Positions 1-8,745 of a stretch of 63,582 nucleotides of DNA are shown in pieces. Position 1 is the first letter of the stretch. Every line of letters begins with the position of its first letter. The notes beneath the pieces were generated by a model that saw only the letters and a list, made by a program, of their open reading frames with translations, was not told the DNA's origin and did no database searches. The translations under genes and the position numbers were made by a program. Location of the stretch: NCBI GenBank assembly GCA_003219415.1, contig QHOS01000036.1:1-63582 (forward strand), read 5' to 3'. The DNA is from Verrucomicrobiota bacterium. Lineage in GTDB: Bacteria; Verrucomicrobiota; Verrucomicrobiia; Chthoniobacterales; UBA10450.

Positions 1-141
1 GCTTCGAGGACAATCGTCCAACGGGTCGAGGCGAATAGTTCGTCGCGGCCTTCTGGTTCCCGACGCGGAGGAACCGGCGCTGTTTTCACGGGGATTAACG
101 AAAATAAGACTGACGACCCCCTCGTGGCAAGATATAAGTGA
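1..141 (+). CDS. Possible 3' end of a gene cut by the window edge
   Basis: Frame 1 is open from the first base to a TGA at 139-141, giving 46 residues with no start in view. The peptide is rich in Ser, Arg and Gly and then more ordinary near its end (GINENKTDDPLVARYK). It matches no family I recognise. It could be the tail of a gene on the left or a chance open frame, because the segment is short. Confidence 0.25.
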   Translation, partial: ASRTIVQRVEANSSSRPSGSRRGGTGAVFTGINENKTDDPLVARYK

Positions 142-168
142 TGGTAATCCCCACGGGGAAAGCAGCTT

Positions 169-843
169 TCAATTCACGTGGTGCTCGCTTGAGGCGTTGG
201 ATCGCAAGATCCCGTCGTCAATGTCCATCTGTATTCGCAAACCGCGCGGCGGTCCGAGAATTTCGCGAAGAATAATGGCGTCGCGCAAACCGGACACCGA
301 TGCAAGTAACGTGGCGAGGTCTGTTCTTCGTTCCTCGGCTTTGGCAATTGTCGGCGTAACCCCCGCGTCAGTTTCCGCAGGCGCTTTGAAGATCGCCGGC
401 GGGGCAATCGGGAACGATCGTTCCTGAACTTCAAAGGCGGGTGGAACCATTTTCTCCGCACCCCCAATCGGTCGTGGCGGAGGAATTTCTTTCGTGATTA
501 TCTCGCGCTTATGCGACTTTTCTCGTCTTAGTTGCGAAAACGGTGAAATCGGCGGCTGCACCGGTGCAAGTGGGCGGGGCGGAATATTTGTCCGAGGCAC
601 CACGGGCGGCGGCGGTTTTGAGGTCGGAGGTTGGCCAAGGGCTTCCAATAATTTGCGAATCCGGTCTTCGTCTGACTCGGCCGGCGCGCGCCGCATTGGC
701 GTAGGCGTCCTGGGAGTCGACGTCGATATTCGCTTTGACTGATCTTTGCCTGTTTTGCCTGCTGTCTTCGCCAGGAACTGGAACAAGACGGCGACCGCGA
801 CAAGCAAGAAGAAAAGCAGACTATCGAGATGGGCTGCAATCAT
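169..843 (-). CDS. Proline-rich membrane-anchored protein of unknown function
   Basis: This is a 224-residue protein with one N-terminal membrane segment (about residues 8-25, LLFFLLVAVAVLFQFLA). A long Pro/Arg/Lys-rich disordered stretch follows (about 40-135). The end is a compact segment near 175-210 (SVSGLRDAIILREILGPPRG) that looks conserved and may be the functional part. The layout suggests a single-pass inner-membrane protein with a cytoplasmic tail. It lies downstream of floA on the same strand, separated by a repeat-filled gap of about 195 bp, so co-transcription is plausible. No enzymatic motif is visible. Confidence 0.65.
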   Translation of the reverse strand: MIAAHLDSLLFFLLVAVAVLFQFLAKTAGKTGKDQSKRISTSTPRTPTPMRRAPAESDEDRIRKLLEALGQPPTSKPPPPVVPRTNIPPRPLAPVQPPISPFSQLRREKSHKREIITKEIPPPRPIGGAEKMVPPAFEVQERSFPIAPPAIFKAPAETDAGVTPTIAKAEERRTDLATLLASVSGLRDAIILREILGPPRGLRIQMDIDDGILRSNASSEHHVN

Positions 844-856
844 TGGTTAAGTGCTC

Positions 857-891
857 GTTAAAGCGTTGAAACGTTGAAACGTTAAAGCGGT
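857..891. repeat. Iterated GTTAAAGCGTTGAAACG motif
   Basis: Near-tandem units of the type GTTAAA/GTTGAAACG fill this border directly upstream of the proline-rich protein gene. Similar units occur at about 10790, 21006-21068 and 41632. Confidence 0.5.
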
Positions 892-903
892 GTCAGGAGA
901 TAT

Positions 904-998
904 TGTCATTCTGAGCGGAAGCGAAGAACCTCTGATCAATTTCTTCCCACAAACCGTAGGACCGCAATCTGAGATTTTCCGCTTCGCGCAACATGACA
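904..998. repeat. Imperfect palindrome, TCATTCTGAGCG family, copy 1
   Basis: The left arm (TGTCATTCTGAGCG, with GAAGCGAAGAACCTC after it) is mirrored by the right arm at 971-998 (GAGATTTTCCGCTTCGCG then ATGACA). The same family appears at 32713, 34489 and 43145. It occupies the gap between floA and the next gene. Confidence 0.65.
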
Positions 999-1039
999 TG
1001 ACTACGTTGTCCGCTTCTACGCAGTAACCCTTCAACGAA

Positions 1040-2056
1040 TCACGTTCCCTCAGTCCGCGGCTTTTCGCCGCCTGCAATTGATTCGCGCATCGATGTATCC
1101 GCCTGCACGTTTTTCATCCGGACGTAATCCATTACCCCAAGGTTACCCGAGCGAAACGCGTCTGCCATTGCCTGGGGTACGAGCGATTCGGCTTCCACCA
1201 CTTTGGCTCGCATTTCCTGGGTCCTGGCTCGCATCTCTTGCTCGACAGCCACGGCGGCCGCGCGGCGCACTTCGGCTTTCGCTTGGGCAACGCGCTTGTC
1301 GGCCTCAGCTTGTTCGGTCTGTAATTTCGCGCCGATGTTATCGCCGACATCGACATCGGCAATATCGATCGAGAGAATTTCAAATGCGGTGTTGCTATCG
1401 AGACCCTTGGCCAACACTGTTTTTGAGATGCGATCGGGATTCTCAAGCACTTCCTTATAGGAATGCGCTGAACCAATCGCGCTCACGATGCCTTCGCCCA
1501 CGCGCGCGATGATCGTTTCTTCAGTTGCGCCACCTACGAACCGATCGAGATGTGAACGTACGGTAACACGCGCTTTGACCTTCACGCCGATACCGTCTTG
1601 TGCGACTCCGTCAATCGTCGTGCGGCCCATGTTTGGGCTCGGCGCGTCGATCACCTTCGGATTGATGCTCGTGCGCACTGCTTCCAAAACCGTCTTGCCA
1701 GTTCCCTTGGTGGCAAGATCGATGGCGCAGGCCCGGTTGAAATCGAGCGTGATGCCTGCCTTATCAGCAGCAATTAACGCGAGCACAACATGGCTCACAT
1801 CGCCGCCTGCCAGGTAGTGAGCTTCCAGGGGATCACTCCGAACATCCAGACCTGCTTTCACTGCCGTGATGCGATTGTCTACGATTAAACCAACCGGCAC
1901 TTTCCGCAGCCTCATTCCAACCATCTTACCCAGACTCACCGGCGCATTTGCGATCCGTGCCCGAAGCCAGAGACCAAAAAAGTTGAAAAGAACAACCGCC
2001 AGCACGAACGCGAACAGCGCTAGCACTGCGATGCCGACAAGATAAAGCGATTCCAT
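1040..2056 (-). CDS. floA: Flotillin-like protein FloA
   Basis: This 338-residue protein matches the bacterial FloA/YqfA family in length and layout. It has one N-terminal membrane segment (about residues 5-28, [20 protein letters not shown]). A scaffold region follows ([42 protein letters not shown]), then a long Ala/Glu-rich coiled region (about 245-300, [20 protein letters not shown]). Family members form oligomers in functional membrane microdomains and influence membrane fluidity and the assembly of membrane complexes. The start has hydrophobic residues immediately after Met, as usual. No nfeD-like partner is visible nearby. Confidence 0.93.
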   Translation of the reverse strand: MESLYLVGIAVLALFAFVLAVVLFNFFGLWLRARIANAPVSLGKMVGMRLRKVPVGLIVDNRITAVKAGLDVRSDPLEAHYLAGGDVSHVVLALIAADKAGITLDFNRACAIDLATKGTGKTVLEAVRTSINPKVIDAPSPNMGRTTIDGVAQDGIGVKVKARVTVRSHLDRFVGGATEETIIARVGEGIVSAIGSAHSYKEVLENPDRISKTVLAKGLDSNTAFEILSIDIADVDVGDNIGAKLQTEQAEADKRVAQAKAEVRRAAAVAVEQEMRARTQEMRAKVVEAESLVPQAMADAFRSGNLGVMDYVRMKNVQADTSMRESIAGGEKPRTEGT

Positions 2057-2371
2057 ATTGCAGCGGAGATTATCGGAACCGAAACAACGCGGAAAGTTCT
2101 AATTAGTGGAACGCGTTGTCTCTTGGCACGCCGTAGCGATGCAAAGGCGGCTCAACGCATTGGCAAATCGCATTCGCTTTGCAGCTGGATATCTGCGCCT
2201 TCGGCGAGCCTAATCTGCCATCATCTTCATAGAAGCCGATCCACCTCTAGAAGGCCTGGTTCGAGAAGCGGTCAGTTTTTGCTCGCTTTACGGCGCCCTT
2301 TTCGATAAAAGCGCAATTCTCATGATTTCGCTTTTGCCAGGGACTCGTTAGATATCTCGACATTTGCTCCA
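2057..2371. other. Gene-poor intergenic stretch
   Basis: These 315 bp separate the divergently placed floA and the hypothetical gene at 2372. The open frames inside are Arg/Ser-rich and look spurious. The segment contains fragments such as GCGCCTTCGGCGAGCC (near 2200) that resemble the GCCTTCG...CTACGGCG palindromic family found elsewhere. The promoters of both neighbours must lie here, but I could not place them convincingly. Confidence 0.5.
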
Positions 2372-2905
2372 ATGCACACGCTTCAAGAGTGGCAGGTGTG
2401 GTATCAGTCGGCTAACGTCACAGGATTCGAGGAACCTCTTCTCGAAGCGTGGGACAACCGGTTAGCCGCGCAGAATGTTTACTTTGATGCGTGCGTCGCT
2501 AAGCACATTGGCCACAGACACGTTGCTGTGGAAAACGTCGCGTTTCTTCGAATTGATCAAGGATTGGCGAAGCCTGCGATAGAAAAGGCGGTGGCCGCGT
2601 TTATCCGGGAAAGCTCCTGGCCCGCTCTGACACACCGTGAACATTTGCATTTGATCGTCCGCATTCAGCTCGCTCGAAAAGTAGTCGCAGCTATTCGGCA
2701 GGGCACGCCTCAGGGCATGGTTCTTAAGAGTCTAATGCCCGACCTTGGAAATCGTGAAAATGCTATCCGATGGTTCCTTGTGGACCTGTGGAATTTGGGA
2801 GGCAAAGCGTTTCTTGCCGCGATGGCTTGTGATTTCTTGGAAAAGCGAACAGAACCCGTAAGCGATAAAAGCCAGGTCGAACAACTGGCCAGCGAACGAA
2901 GTTGA
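2372..2905 (+). CDS. Hypothetical protein, 177 aa
   Basis: This soluble, mostly helical protein has no signal peptide or membrane segment and I do not recognise a family. It is rich in Ala, Leu and Trp, with a His/Val segment at residues 46-60 (HIGHRHVAVENVAFLR) and an amphipathic middle (HREHLHLIVRIQLARKVVAAI). Normal amino-acid composition and the lack of a competing frame argue that it is real. It ends 10 bp before the converging tRNA-Leu gene. Function unknown. Confidence 0.55.
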   Translation: MHTLQEWQVWYQSANVTGFEEPLLEAWDNRLAAQNVYFDACVAKHIGHRHVAVENVAFLRIDQGLAKPAIEKAVAAFIRESSWPALTHREHLHLIVRIQLARKVVAAIRQGTPQGMVLKSLMPDLGNRENAIRWFLVDLWNLGGKAFLAAMACDFLEKRTEPVSDKSQVEQLASERS

Positions 2906-2915
2906 CCTCGCGGTT

Positions 2916-2999
2916 TGGTGCTCGGGGCGGGACTTGAACCCGCATGCCTTTCGGCATACGCCCCTCAAACGTACGTGTCTGCCATTCCACCACCCGAGC
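2916..2999 (-). tRNA. tRNA-Leu (anticodon GAG)
   Basis: On the reverse strand the acceptor arms GCTCGGG and CCCGAGC pair perfectly. The D arm has the Leu-type TGGTGGAATGGCAGACAC, the anticodon loop is TTGAGGG (anticodon GAG), there is a variable arm with an ATGCCGAAAGGCAT hairpin, and the T loop is GGTTCAAGTCC. The discriminator is A and CCA is encoded. The long variable arm and 84-nt length fit a class II Leu tRNA. Confidence 0.96.
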
Positions 3000-3065
3000 T
3001 TGAGAAAGTGGATCGTGAACGTTAAATGGCGGAGCGAGGCTCGCAAGCGCTTTGTCGTGCAGGTT

Positions 3066-3240
3066 TTTACTCTTGCTCATGCTCGTAATCGAAAATGAGA
3101 GAGAGCGGCCCCAGGTGCGCGATATTGACAGGAGAATGAAAACCTTGCGATTCTTGGCTAAGGTTCGAGCACCCGCCTTCGGTCGCCGAAGGCGAGCTAC
3201 GGCGTGGCAAGCGAGCATGAGCACGAGCACGAGCAAGAGT
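3066..3240. repeat. Composite inverted repeat: ACTCTTGCTC arms with a nested GCCTTCG element
   Basis: The left arm ACTCTTGCTCATGCTCG (about 3069-3085) is mirrored by CGAGCATGAGCACGAGC... ending in AAGAGT near 3232. Between the arms, at about 3176-3214, lies another palindrome-like unit (CCTTCGGTCGCCGAAGGCG, then GCTACGGCG). The right arm contains the start codon and first codons of the PHP gene. Related arms occur at 15137 and 53506. Confidence 0.6.
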
Positions 3241-3978
3241 GAGACCGAAGAATGGATCAAAATCGACTTGCACATTCATACGCACGACGACCCCAAAGAC
3301 GCGGTGGATTACTCCGCGCATGAATTGCTCGAACGCGCGCGCACACTCGGTTTTCGAGTTCTTGCGATCACTTTGCACGACGCAGTCTTTGGTCGACAGG
3401 AAGTATTTGCGGATGCGGCGGCCATGGGAATTTTACTTCTCCCTGCCGCAGAGATGCGTCTGCACGGCGCAGACGTCATCGTGCTAAATGTGACCGCCGA
3501 GGAAATGGCGGAACTGAAGGGCTTTGATGACCTGCGTCGGCTCCGGGCGGAGCGCGGCGACTCAATTTTTACAATTGCGCCACACCCTTTTTATAAATTC
3601 GGCGGCTCGATTGGATCGCGATTATTTCGAGAAATAGATTGCTTCGACGCGATCGAGTTTTGCCATTTTCACGTAGGCCTGTTTAATCCGAATCGCCGCG
3701 CGAAAAGGGTTGCGTCGCGCTTTAACAAGCCATTAATCGCCACGTCCGACGCGCATCGGCTGCACGCGTTTGGCCGCCATTACACGAGTATTCCCAAGCC
3801 CTCTGCGCTGACCGCCGAAAATGTTTTCGCCGCCTTGCGCAGTGGCCCGCTGCGCCTAACGAGTCCTGCGTGCAGTCTTACCGATCTTATGAGCGCGATC
3901 TACTTTGTTTTCCTTGCGCATCCATTTCGAGTGCGTAGGAAGCTCGCGGCTTCCAGGGGACAATCTACAGGCTCCTAA
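3217..3978 (+). CDS. PHP-domain phosphoesterase
   Basis: This 253-residue protein starts with the PHP metal-binding motif at about residues 16-20 (DLHIHTHDDP). Other conserved segments follow: AITLHDAVFG, PAAEMRLHGADVIVLN, TIAPHPFYKFG and a terminal PLIATSDAHRLHAFG. They supply the His/Asp/Glu ligands expected for a trinuclear metal site. PHP proteins hydrolyse phosphoesters such as 3'-phosphorylated nucleotides; the substrate here is unknown. The chosen start at 3217 lies in a GAGCACGAGCAAGAG repeat that encodes MSTSTSKSET. The frame is open further upstream, but that part runs through repeat DNA and looks non-native. It converges with the glycosyltransferase-like gene, overlapping its end by four bases. 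Confidence 0.85.
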   Translation: MSTSTSKSETEEWIKIDLHIHTHDDPKDAVDYSAHELLERARTLGFRVLAITLHDAVFGRQEVFADAAAMGILLLPAAEMRLHGADVIVLNVTAEEMAELKGFDDLRRLRAERGDSIFTIAPHPFYKFGGSIGSRLFREIDCFDAIEFCHFHVGLFNPNRRAKRVASRFNKPLIATSDAHRLHAFGRHYTSIPKPSALTAENVFAALRSGPLRLTSPACSLTDLMSAIYFVFLAHPFRVRRKLAASRGQSTGS

Positions 3979-6029
3979 GGCGATTCAGGTGACAGGTCGT
4001 AGATCGCGCCCCAGTCGCCCGAGGCTGTGCGCCGCGCGGTCGTTTCCCATGGTCGAGTGCTCCCTTGATAATTCGCCGTTTCGTCGCGACCCCAGAAAAT
4101 GTAGCGGACGCCCAGAGCCTGAGCAGCTTCGCGCCAGTTGGGCGCTCCACGCATTAAGGACGCTAACTCCCTATTGGGTTTGTCGTAATCGAATCCTTCC
4201 GTCCACAGATGGCCTGGATATCCCAGAACGACTTTACGGCCTTGAAGCAAGAGCGGATGATTGTAGGTCGGGTAGGCAGCGAAACGAGCCTCAACGGGCA
4301 AAGGCCGAACCGCCGTGCCGATCGCATCGAGTCTCGCGCGGTCCATCAGTCCAAAACCTGGGTGCCCGGCAGCCAAACCGCCCAGCAGCGTGATAAAACC
4401 TGAAGCGAAGAGTGCGACGCAGGTAACTGCCCGTTCCGGAAACGCCCAGCGGCCAATCAAATCGCTCCATAAAAACGGGAGAATGAGAAAGTAACCCCAA
4501 ACCATCAGCTTGAGATTATCCCAGTCCCACGGCGCGGTTTGAACGAAGTACCCGATGGCAAAGATCACAACCGCGGGCAGCACGAACGCGACGTCCGCGG
4601 GCGGTTTCGTACCCCAGCGCCAGCCGGCTTTCCAAGCGCGCCAGCCGCATAGACCTACCAATGCCAGCGCAAGCAGGACCCATAAGCCAAAGTTCGTTAG
4701 CCAGAACTGAAAGAACGGTGCGATTACGCCGTTCCACGTCTTTTGCAACAGTGAGCCGAACGCCGTGGCAGACCCAAAATTTGCAGCGCCACCCATCCGA
4801 AAGAAGGGAGCGCCGAAGTCCGCCGAATCTTGCACCCAGCCGGGGTGCCATTTCACCATTGATTTCGCATGGAACTGGTCGGTAACCAGCCAGACGAAAA
4901 AGGTTGCAGGAATTAAAGCAGCACCGAGCAGTTTGGTGGCGTGTCTGCGCATCGGCGCTTCACTGAAAATTTTCGGCCACGTTAGCCGCTCGAAGAAAAG
5001 CGCGATAACGAGCACGATCGTCAGAGCGATAAAGGTATGGACGTGAAAAAGCGGCATCGATGCGTAAAGGGATAGTTCGACCCAGAAGGGCAGGGGGCCC
5101 CTGCTGTTGCTGCGGGCATTGACTGCGGTGGCTTGACCGACATCATCGGCCGCAACCGGAGGCCGAGCTTCGGAGTCATCCTCTTTTGCCCCAGTCTTCG
5201 CAGCCGCTTCAGCTGAGGCGGCGTCTGGTGCGGACAAGTCCCGACCGGTCGGGACTATGGGAGTCTCACGAAAATATTTCTCCCGCCAGTGCCACAGCAG
5301 TACCAGCGCCGCCGGGATTGCGTAAAGCCATCCGCGCTGAGTTACGAACATGGAAAGCGGAATGCTCTTCCAGGCGATTTTGTTTCCGCCCTGGTAATCC
5401 AAAAACTTTAGCGTCTTTAAAAATTGGAAGCCGGCTATTCCGCCATTGAACAGAAAACCCGCTACACCGAAGGTGCCGCCCCATCGGAAAAAGGCATAAA
5501 ATGTTGCGAGCGAACCAAGCAATCCGGTCCAAACCAGTCCGCGCATTAGATCGACGTGGACAAGGCAAAGCAAAGCGTTGAACAAATCGATCCCAGCCGG
5601 ATACCTTAGTTTGCTCAAAGCGTAGATCGGGCTGTCCGGCCAAAGGTGGACGCCATTCGCGAAATTCCTGATCAAGGTGATGTGGAGCGAGAGGTCACCC
5701 AGGTTATTGGGTGATTGAATTTTCCACTCTCCGCCGTCGATGTAGAGCAGCCAGCAAAACGATCGCACGGCAAACAAAGCGAAAAATGCGGCCACCACCC
5801 AGAACCAGAATTTTCTGTAACGCACTGTAGCCTTGGAAGACTGTGCCTTGGGACCGCCTGGTTTATCGGGGTCAGAAGTTCCCAGCCAGGCAGCAACGGC
5901 AAAGGCAGCACCGCATACCAGCGCGAGAGCCGCGCTCAATACATTCAGGCCGTGGCCGACCATTCCCAGAAGGAGGCCGCAAACAACCGACAAATTGACA
6001 AAAGTTAGACCTGCCGAAAGCCACTTCAT
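3975..6029 (-). CDS. Large polytopic membrane protein, GT-C glycosyltransferase-like
   Basis: This 684-residue protein has about 12 hydrophobic segments. A loop after the early membrane segments carries NLGDLSLHITLIRNFANG and may hold the catalytic acidic residue of a GT-C fold. The C-terminal soluble part ends with GVRYIFWGRDETANY, a pattern common in lipid-linked-sugar transferases. A long Ala/Asp/Glu/Ser-rich linker (about residues 252-315) interrupts the membrane core. It contains a perfect in-frame palindrome at 5237-5256 and looks like expanded non-conserved sequence. The gene lies 14 bp downstream of the Agl23-like gene on the same strand, so they are probably an operon in surface glycan or glycoprotein assembly. 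Substrate unknown. Confidence 0.75.
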   Translation of the reverse strand: MKWLSAGLTFVNLSVVCGLLLGMVGHGLNVLSAALALVCGAAFAVAAWLGTSDPDKPGGPKAQSSKATVRYRKFWFWVVAAFFALFAVRSFCWLLYIDGGEWKIQSPNNLGDLSLHITLIRNFANGVHLWPDSPIYALSKLRYPAGIDLFNALLCLVHVDLMRGLVWTGLLGSLATFYAFFRWGGTFGVAGFLFNGGIAGFQFLKTLKFLDYQGGNKIAWKSIPLSMFVTQRGWLYAIPAALVLLWHWREKYFRETPIVPTGRDLSAPDAASAEAAAKTGAKEDDSEARPPVAADDVGQATAVNARSNSRGPLPFWVELSLYASMPLFHVHTFIALTIVLVIALFFERLTWPKIFSEAPMRRHATKLLGAALIPATFFVWLVTDQFHAKSMVKWHPGWVQDSADFGAPFFRMGGAANFGSATAFGSLLQKTWNGVIAPFFQFWLTNFGLWVLLALALVGLCGWRAWKAGWRWGTKPPADVAFVLPAVVIFAIGYFVQTAPWDWDNLKLMVWGYFLILPFLWSDLIGRWAFPERAVTCVALFASGFITLLGGLAAGHPGFGLMDRARLDAIGTAVRPLPVEARFAAYPTYNHPLLLQGRKVVLGYPGHLWTEGFDYDKPNRELASLMRGAPNWREAAQALGVRYIFWGRDETANYQGSTRPWETTARRTASGDWGAIYDLSPESP
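5237..5256. repeat. Perfect 20-bp palindrome inside a coding sequence
   Basis: The half site AGTCCCGACC is followed immediately by its exact reverse complement. It is read in frame (VPTGRD) within the low-complexity linker of the glycosyltransferase-like protein. A 13-bp odd palindrome (CAGGGG-G-CCCCTG) lies at 5091-5103 in the same linker. Confidence 0.85.
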
Positions 6030-6043
6030 CGAATGCGCGTTGT

Positions 6044-7696
6044 CTAGCCCGGTCCTGGCGTCACTGTGGGCTTAGCAGTAGGCGGCTTCCCCGCAAAATC
6101 CGGCGCCTTGCCTGGAAAAAATTCTTTGAAGACCTCCGCCTTGAAGTAAAGCTTCGATGGATCCTGGTAGTTACGAATGGTAACTGTGTCGGTGTAATAC
6201 TTGCCTTTTAACTTTGATTCGACGTCTTTGATTTTGTCTTGCTGCACGAGGAGAAAATCGCCGTCGACATTTCCTGGCATGTTTCCTCCTTCGTAGTAGC
6301 CGACTCGATCGAAGTCTCCAAGCATCCACGGAAGCGGATAAGTGCTGGTGCGAATGAGGTGGCCAGTCAGGTGATAGTAGGCCGGATTCCGTTTTGCCAA
6401 TGTAAGAAGCGGTTCGGTTAGTTTAAAGATGTCGTTGTAAGTCTGGACGTACGCGTAAGGCTCGTCCGGCGAGCTGCAGCGGAAGTAGTTTAGCCAAACG
6501 GATGAGCCGAGCGAAATGCACAAAAGGACGCCTACGGCGCGATACGCGAGCTGCAGGTGTTTTGGACGAACCAGCAGAACCACCGCGCCAAAGATAAACA
6601 GGAATGGCCACCCAAAGCTGATGATGCACCAGGGCGTTTTGTATTTGACGTAACTATAGGCAATCAGGGTCCCCACTCCGTAAATCGCCAGATAACGAAG
6701 ACTGAGATTCTTAAACTTTTGGCAAAACACGCAAAGAATTAATCCGGCCAGCATTGGCAGTTCGTAGCCGAGAAAATCAGCTCGGCCGCGTTCCAACGAT
6801 GGCCCCATCAATTTCAACCAATAATCCCACGGTTTTTCATGACCGTGACCGGCGGCGCCAGTTTCGGTCCAGGCCTTAAACGCTTGGTACAGACCTTTAA
6901 CGCCATTCCAGTTAAGAAAAGTTCCCGAATAGAAAACGATGATCGCGGCCGCGCCCACACCGAGGACCATCGCAAGGTCGATGTACCGCCACGTTTGCTT
7001 CGCTGGCTTGGCGTCAGGGACGCGGCTTAATGCGCAGGAAACCATCAGCACTGGGATGGCAATTACGGCGCAGGCGAGATGAATCGCGTAGGTTTCCTTG
7101 GTCAGAATCATCCCGGCCATTCCCATCCCTGCATACCAGAGGTAATTCAACCTCCCGGATTTCCAAAGGCCGAGCAGTCCCAGGATGAACATCGTCGAGA
7201 AGAATTGCAGCCACACTTCGTGGATGGCGTATCGCCCATAGAAAACAAATCCGGGGGAAACCGCCATGGCCAAGGCTGCTATTCGACTTACGTTTCGCCC
7301 GACCAATGGCTCGAATTTCAAGGTCAGCCAAACGCAACCAATGCTCACCAGAACAACAGGCAGCCGCAGCGCCCAGAGATTCCGGCCGAGCAAACTTTCC
7401 GACAGCAGCAGGACGTAAAAGTGCAGGGGCCCGTGGTAATTCGTCGGATCGTATCTGTAAAAGCCGTTATGTATGACCTGATCCACAAACCAGCCATTGA
7501 TGCCTTCATCGAAATGCGGCGGCTTGATACCCAGCAGAAACAAACGCAGGAACGCAGCCAGCCCCAGGATTAACCAGGGAGTCCAACTAGTCTGTGCCAG
7601 GCGGGCTTTCCACATTTCCAGCTGATCGCGCACTCCCGCGGCGGAAGAATATTCTGCTGGCGCGTCGCCTTCGGCGCTGCTAGTACGCGCTGCCAT
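6044..7696 (-). CDS. Agl23-like membrane glycosyltransferase (TIGR03663 type)
   Basis: The protein is about 550 residues with many membrane spans. Soon after the first span it carries GIKPPHFDEGINGWFVDQ and YDPTNYHGPLHFYVLLLSES. The DEG and YHGPLH motifs are hallmarks of the flippase-activity-associated Agl23 family, a GT-C relative of the ArnT/PMT enzymes. It probably transfers sugar from a lipid carrier on the outer face of the inner membrane. The start is uncertain: the ATG at 7694-7696 has AAGGA five bases upstream, but it overlaps the rmlB start codon on the other strand. An internal Met at 7615 would leave a normal divergent gap. The tail after residue 530 is Pro/Thr-rich. Confidence 0.85.
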   Translation of the reverse strand: MAARTSSAEGDAPAEYSSAAGVRDQLEMWKARLAQTSWTPWLILGLAAFLRLFLLGIKPPHFDEGINGWFVDQVIHNGFYRYDPTNYHGPLHFYVLLLSESLLGRNLWALRLPVVLVSIGCVWLTLKFEPLVGRNVSRIAALAMAVSPGFVFYGRYAIHEVWLQFFSTMFILGLLGLWKSGRLNYLWYAGMGMAGMILTKETYAIHLACAVIAIPVLMVSCALSRVPDAKPAKQTWRYIDLAMVLGVGAAAIIVFYSGTFLNWNGVKGLYQAFKAWTETGAAGHGHEKPWDYWLKLMGPSLERGRADFLGYELPMLAGLILCVFCQKFKNLSLRYLAIYGVGTLIAYSYVKYKTPWCIISFGWPFLFIFGAVVLLVRPKHLQLAYRAVGVLLCISLGSSVWLNYFRCSSPDEPYAYVQTYNDIFKLTEPLLTLAKRNPAYYHLTGHLIRTSTYPLPWMLGDFDRVGYYEGGNMPGNVDGDFLLVQQDKIKDVESKLKGKYYTDTVTIRNYQDPSKLYFKAEVFKEFFPGKAPDFAGKPPTAKPTVTPGPG

Positions 7697-8684
7697 GCGC
7701 ATCCTTGTAACCGGTGGCTGTGGATTCATCGGGAGCAACTTTATTCGGTATATTTTGCAACATTACAAGCCCGCGTACGTGACCAACGTGGATGTCCTCA
7801 CTTACGCGGGCAACCTCGCCAATCTGGATGGCGTGGTCGAAGAACATGGCGAACGCTACGAGTTTTTCAAAGCCGATATCGCGAACGCCGATCAAATGGA
7901 CGCGCTCATGACCGAGCATCAATTCTATGCGGTCATCAATTTCGCAGCTGAATCGCACGTCGACCGCAGCATCAACGATCCGCTCAATTTCATTCACACA
8001 AATGTCATCGGCACAACCGTCCTGCTCGATTGCGCACGCCGGCACGGTGTCCAGCGCTTTGTTCAAGTCTCGACGGATGAAGTCTATGGCTCGCTTGGAC
8101 CTGCGGGCAAATTCGCCGAACAATCGCCGCTCGATCCAAGTTCGCCCTATTCGGCGAGCAAAGCCGGTGCCGATCTGCTCGCGCTTGCCTGTTTCAAGAC
8201 CTACGGCCAGGAAGTGCTGGTGACACGTTGTTCGAACAACTACGGGCCGTATCAGTTCCCCGAAAAACTGATTCCCCTCATGATTATCAAGGCGCTGCGT
8301 GACGAACCACTGCCGGTTTATGGTGACGGCCTGAATGTGCGCGATTGGATCCATGTCACAGATCATTGCGCCGCCATTGTCGCCGCACTTTTCGAGGGCA
8401 AACCTGGCCAGATTTATAATTTCGGCGGCGACGGGGAGATGGTGAACATCGATCTTGTAAAAATGATTCTTGATAAACTGGGCAAGCCGCACAGCCTGAT
8501 TTCATTTGTGACCGACAGACTCGGTCATGACCGCCGGTACGCGATTGACTCGTCGTTTGCGCTGCGCGAGCTGAACTGGAAACCGCGCCACAATTTCAAG
8601 GAAGGCCTCGACGAAACGATCCAGTGGTACATCGAGAACTCGTCGTGGTGGCAACCTTTGCTTGAACGTGCTGGAAGGTACTGA
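7695..8684 (+). CDS. rmlB: dTDP-glucose 4,6-dehydratase
   Basis: This 329-residue short-chain dehydrogenase-type enzyme catalyses the second step of dTDP-L-rhamnose synthesis. The Rossmann motif TGGCGFIGSNF is at residues 6-16. FAAESHVDRSI follows, then the STDEVYG segment with catalytic Asp-Glu, and YSASKAG supplies the Tyr and Lys of the YxxxK pair. Later conserved pieces are SNNYGPYQFPEKLIPLM and GRDW-like NVRDWIHVTDH. Length and motifs are complete. It is followed by rmlD at 8746 and is divergent from the Agl23-like gene, with the two start codons overlapping. rmlA and rmlC are not in the window. Confidence 0.95.
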   Translation: MRILVTGGCGFIGSNFIRYILQHYKPAYVTNVDVLTYAGNLANLDGVVEEHGERYEFFKADIANADQMDALMTEHQFYAVINFAAESHVDRSINDPLNFIHTNVIGTTVLLDCARRHGVQRFVQVSTDEVYGSLGPAGKFAEQSPLDPSSPYSASKAGADLLALACFKTYGQEVLVTRCSNNYGPYQFPEKLIPLMIIKALRDEPLPVYGDGLNVRDWIHVTDHCAAIVAALFEGKPGQIYNFGGDGEMVNIDLVKMILDKLGKPHSLISFVTDRLGHDRRYAIDSSFALRELNWKPRHNFKEGLDETIQWYIENSSWWQPLLERAGRY

Positions 8685-8745
8685 TCGCTTCTCAATTACT
8701 CGATGCCGGAGGCACCGGCGCATGGCTGTTCTTATATAGGCAAGC

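Noticed and set aside
2123-2308. 61-residue open frame upstream of the 2372 gene
   Set aside because: Composition (Arg/Ser/His-rich) is that of shadow or repeat DNA and no family resemblance is seen.
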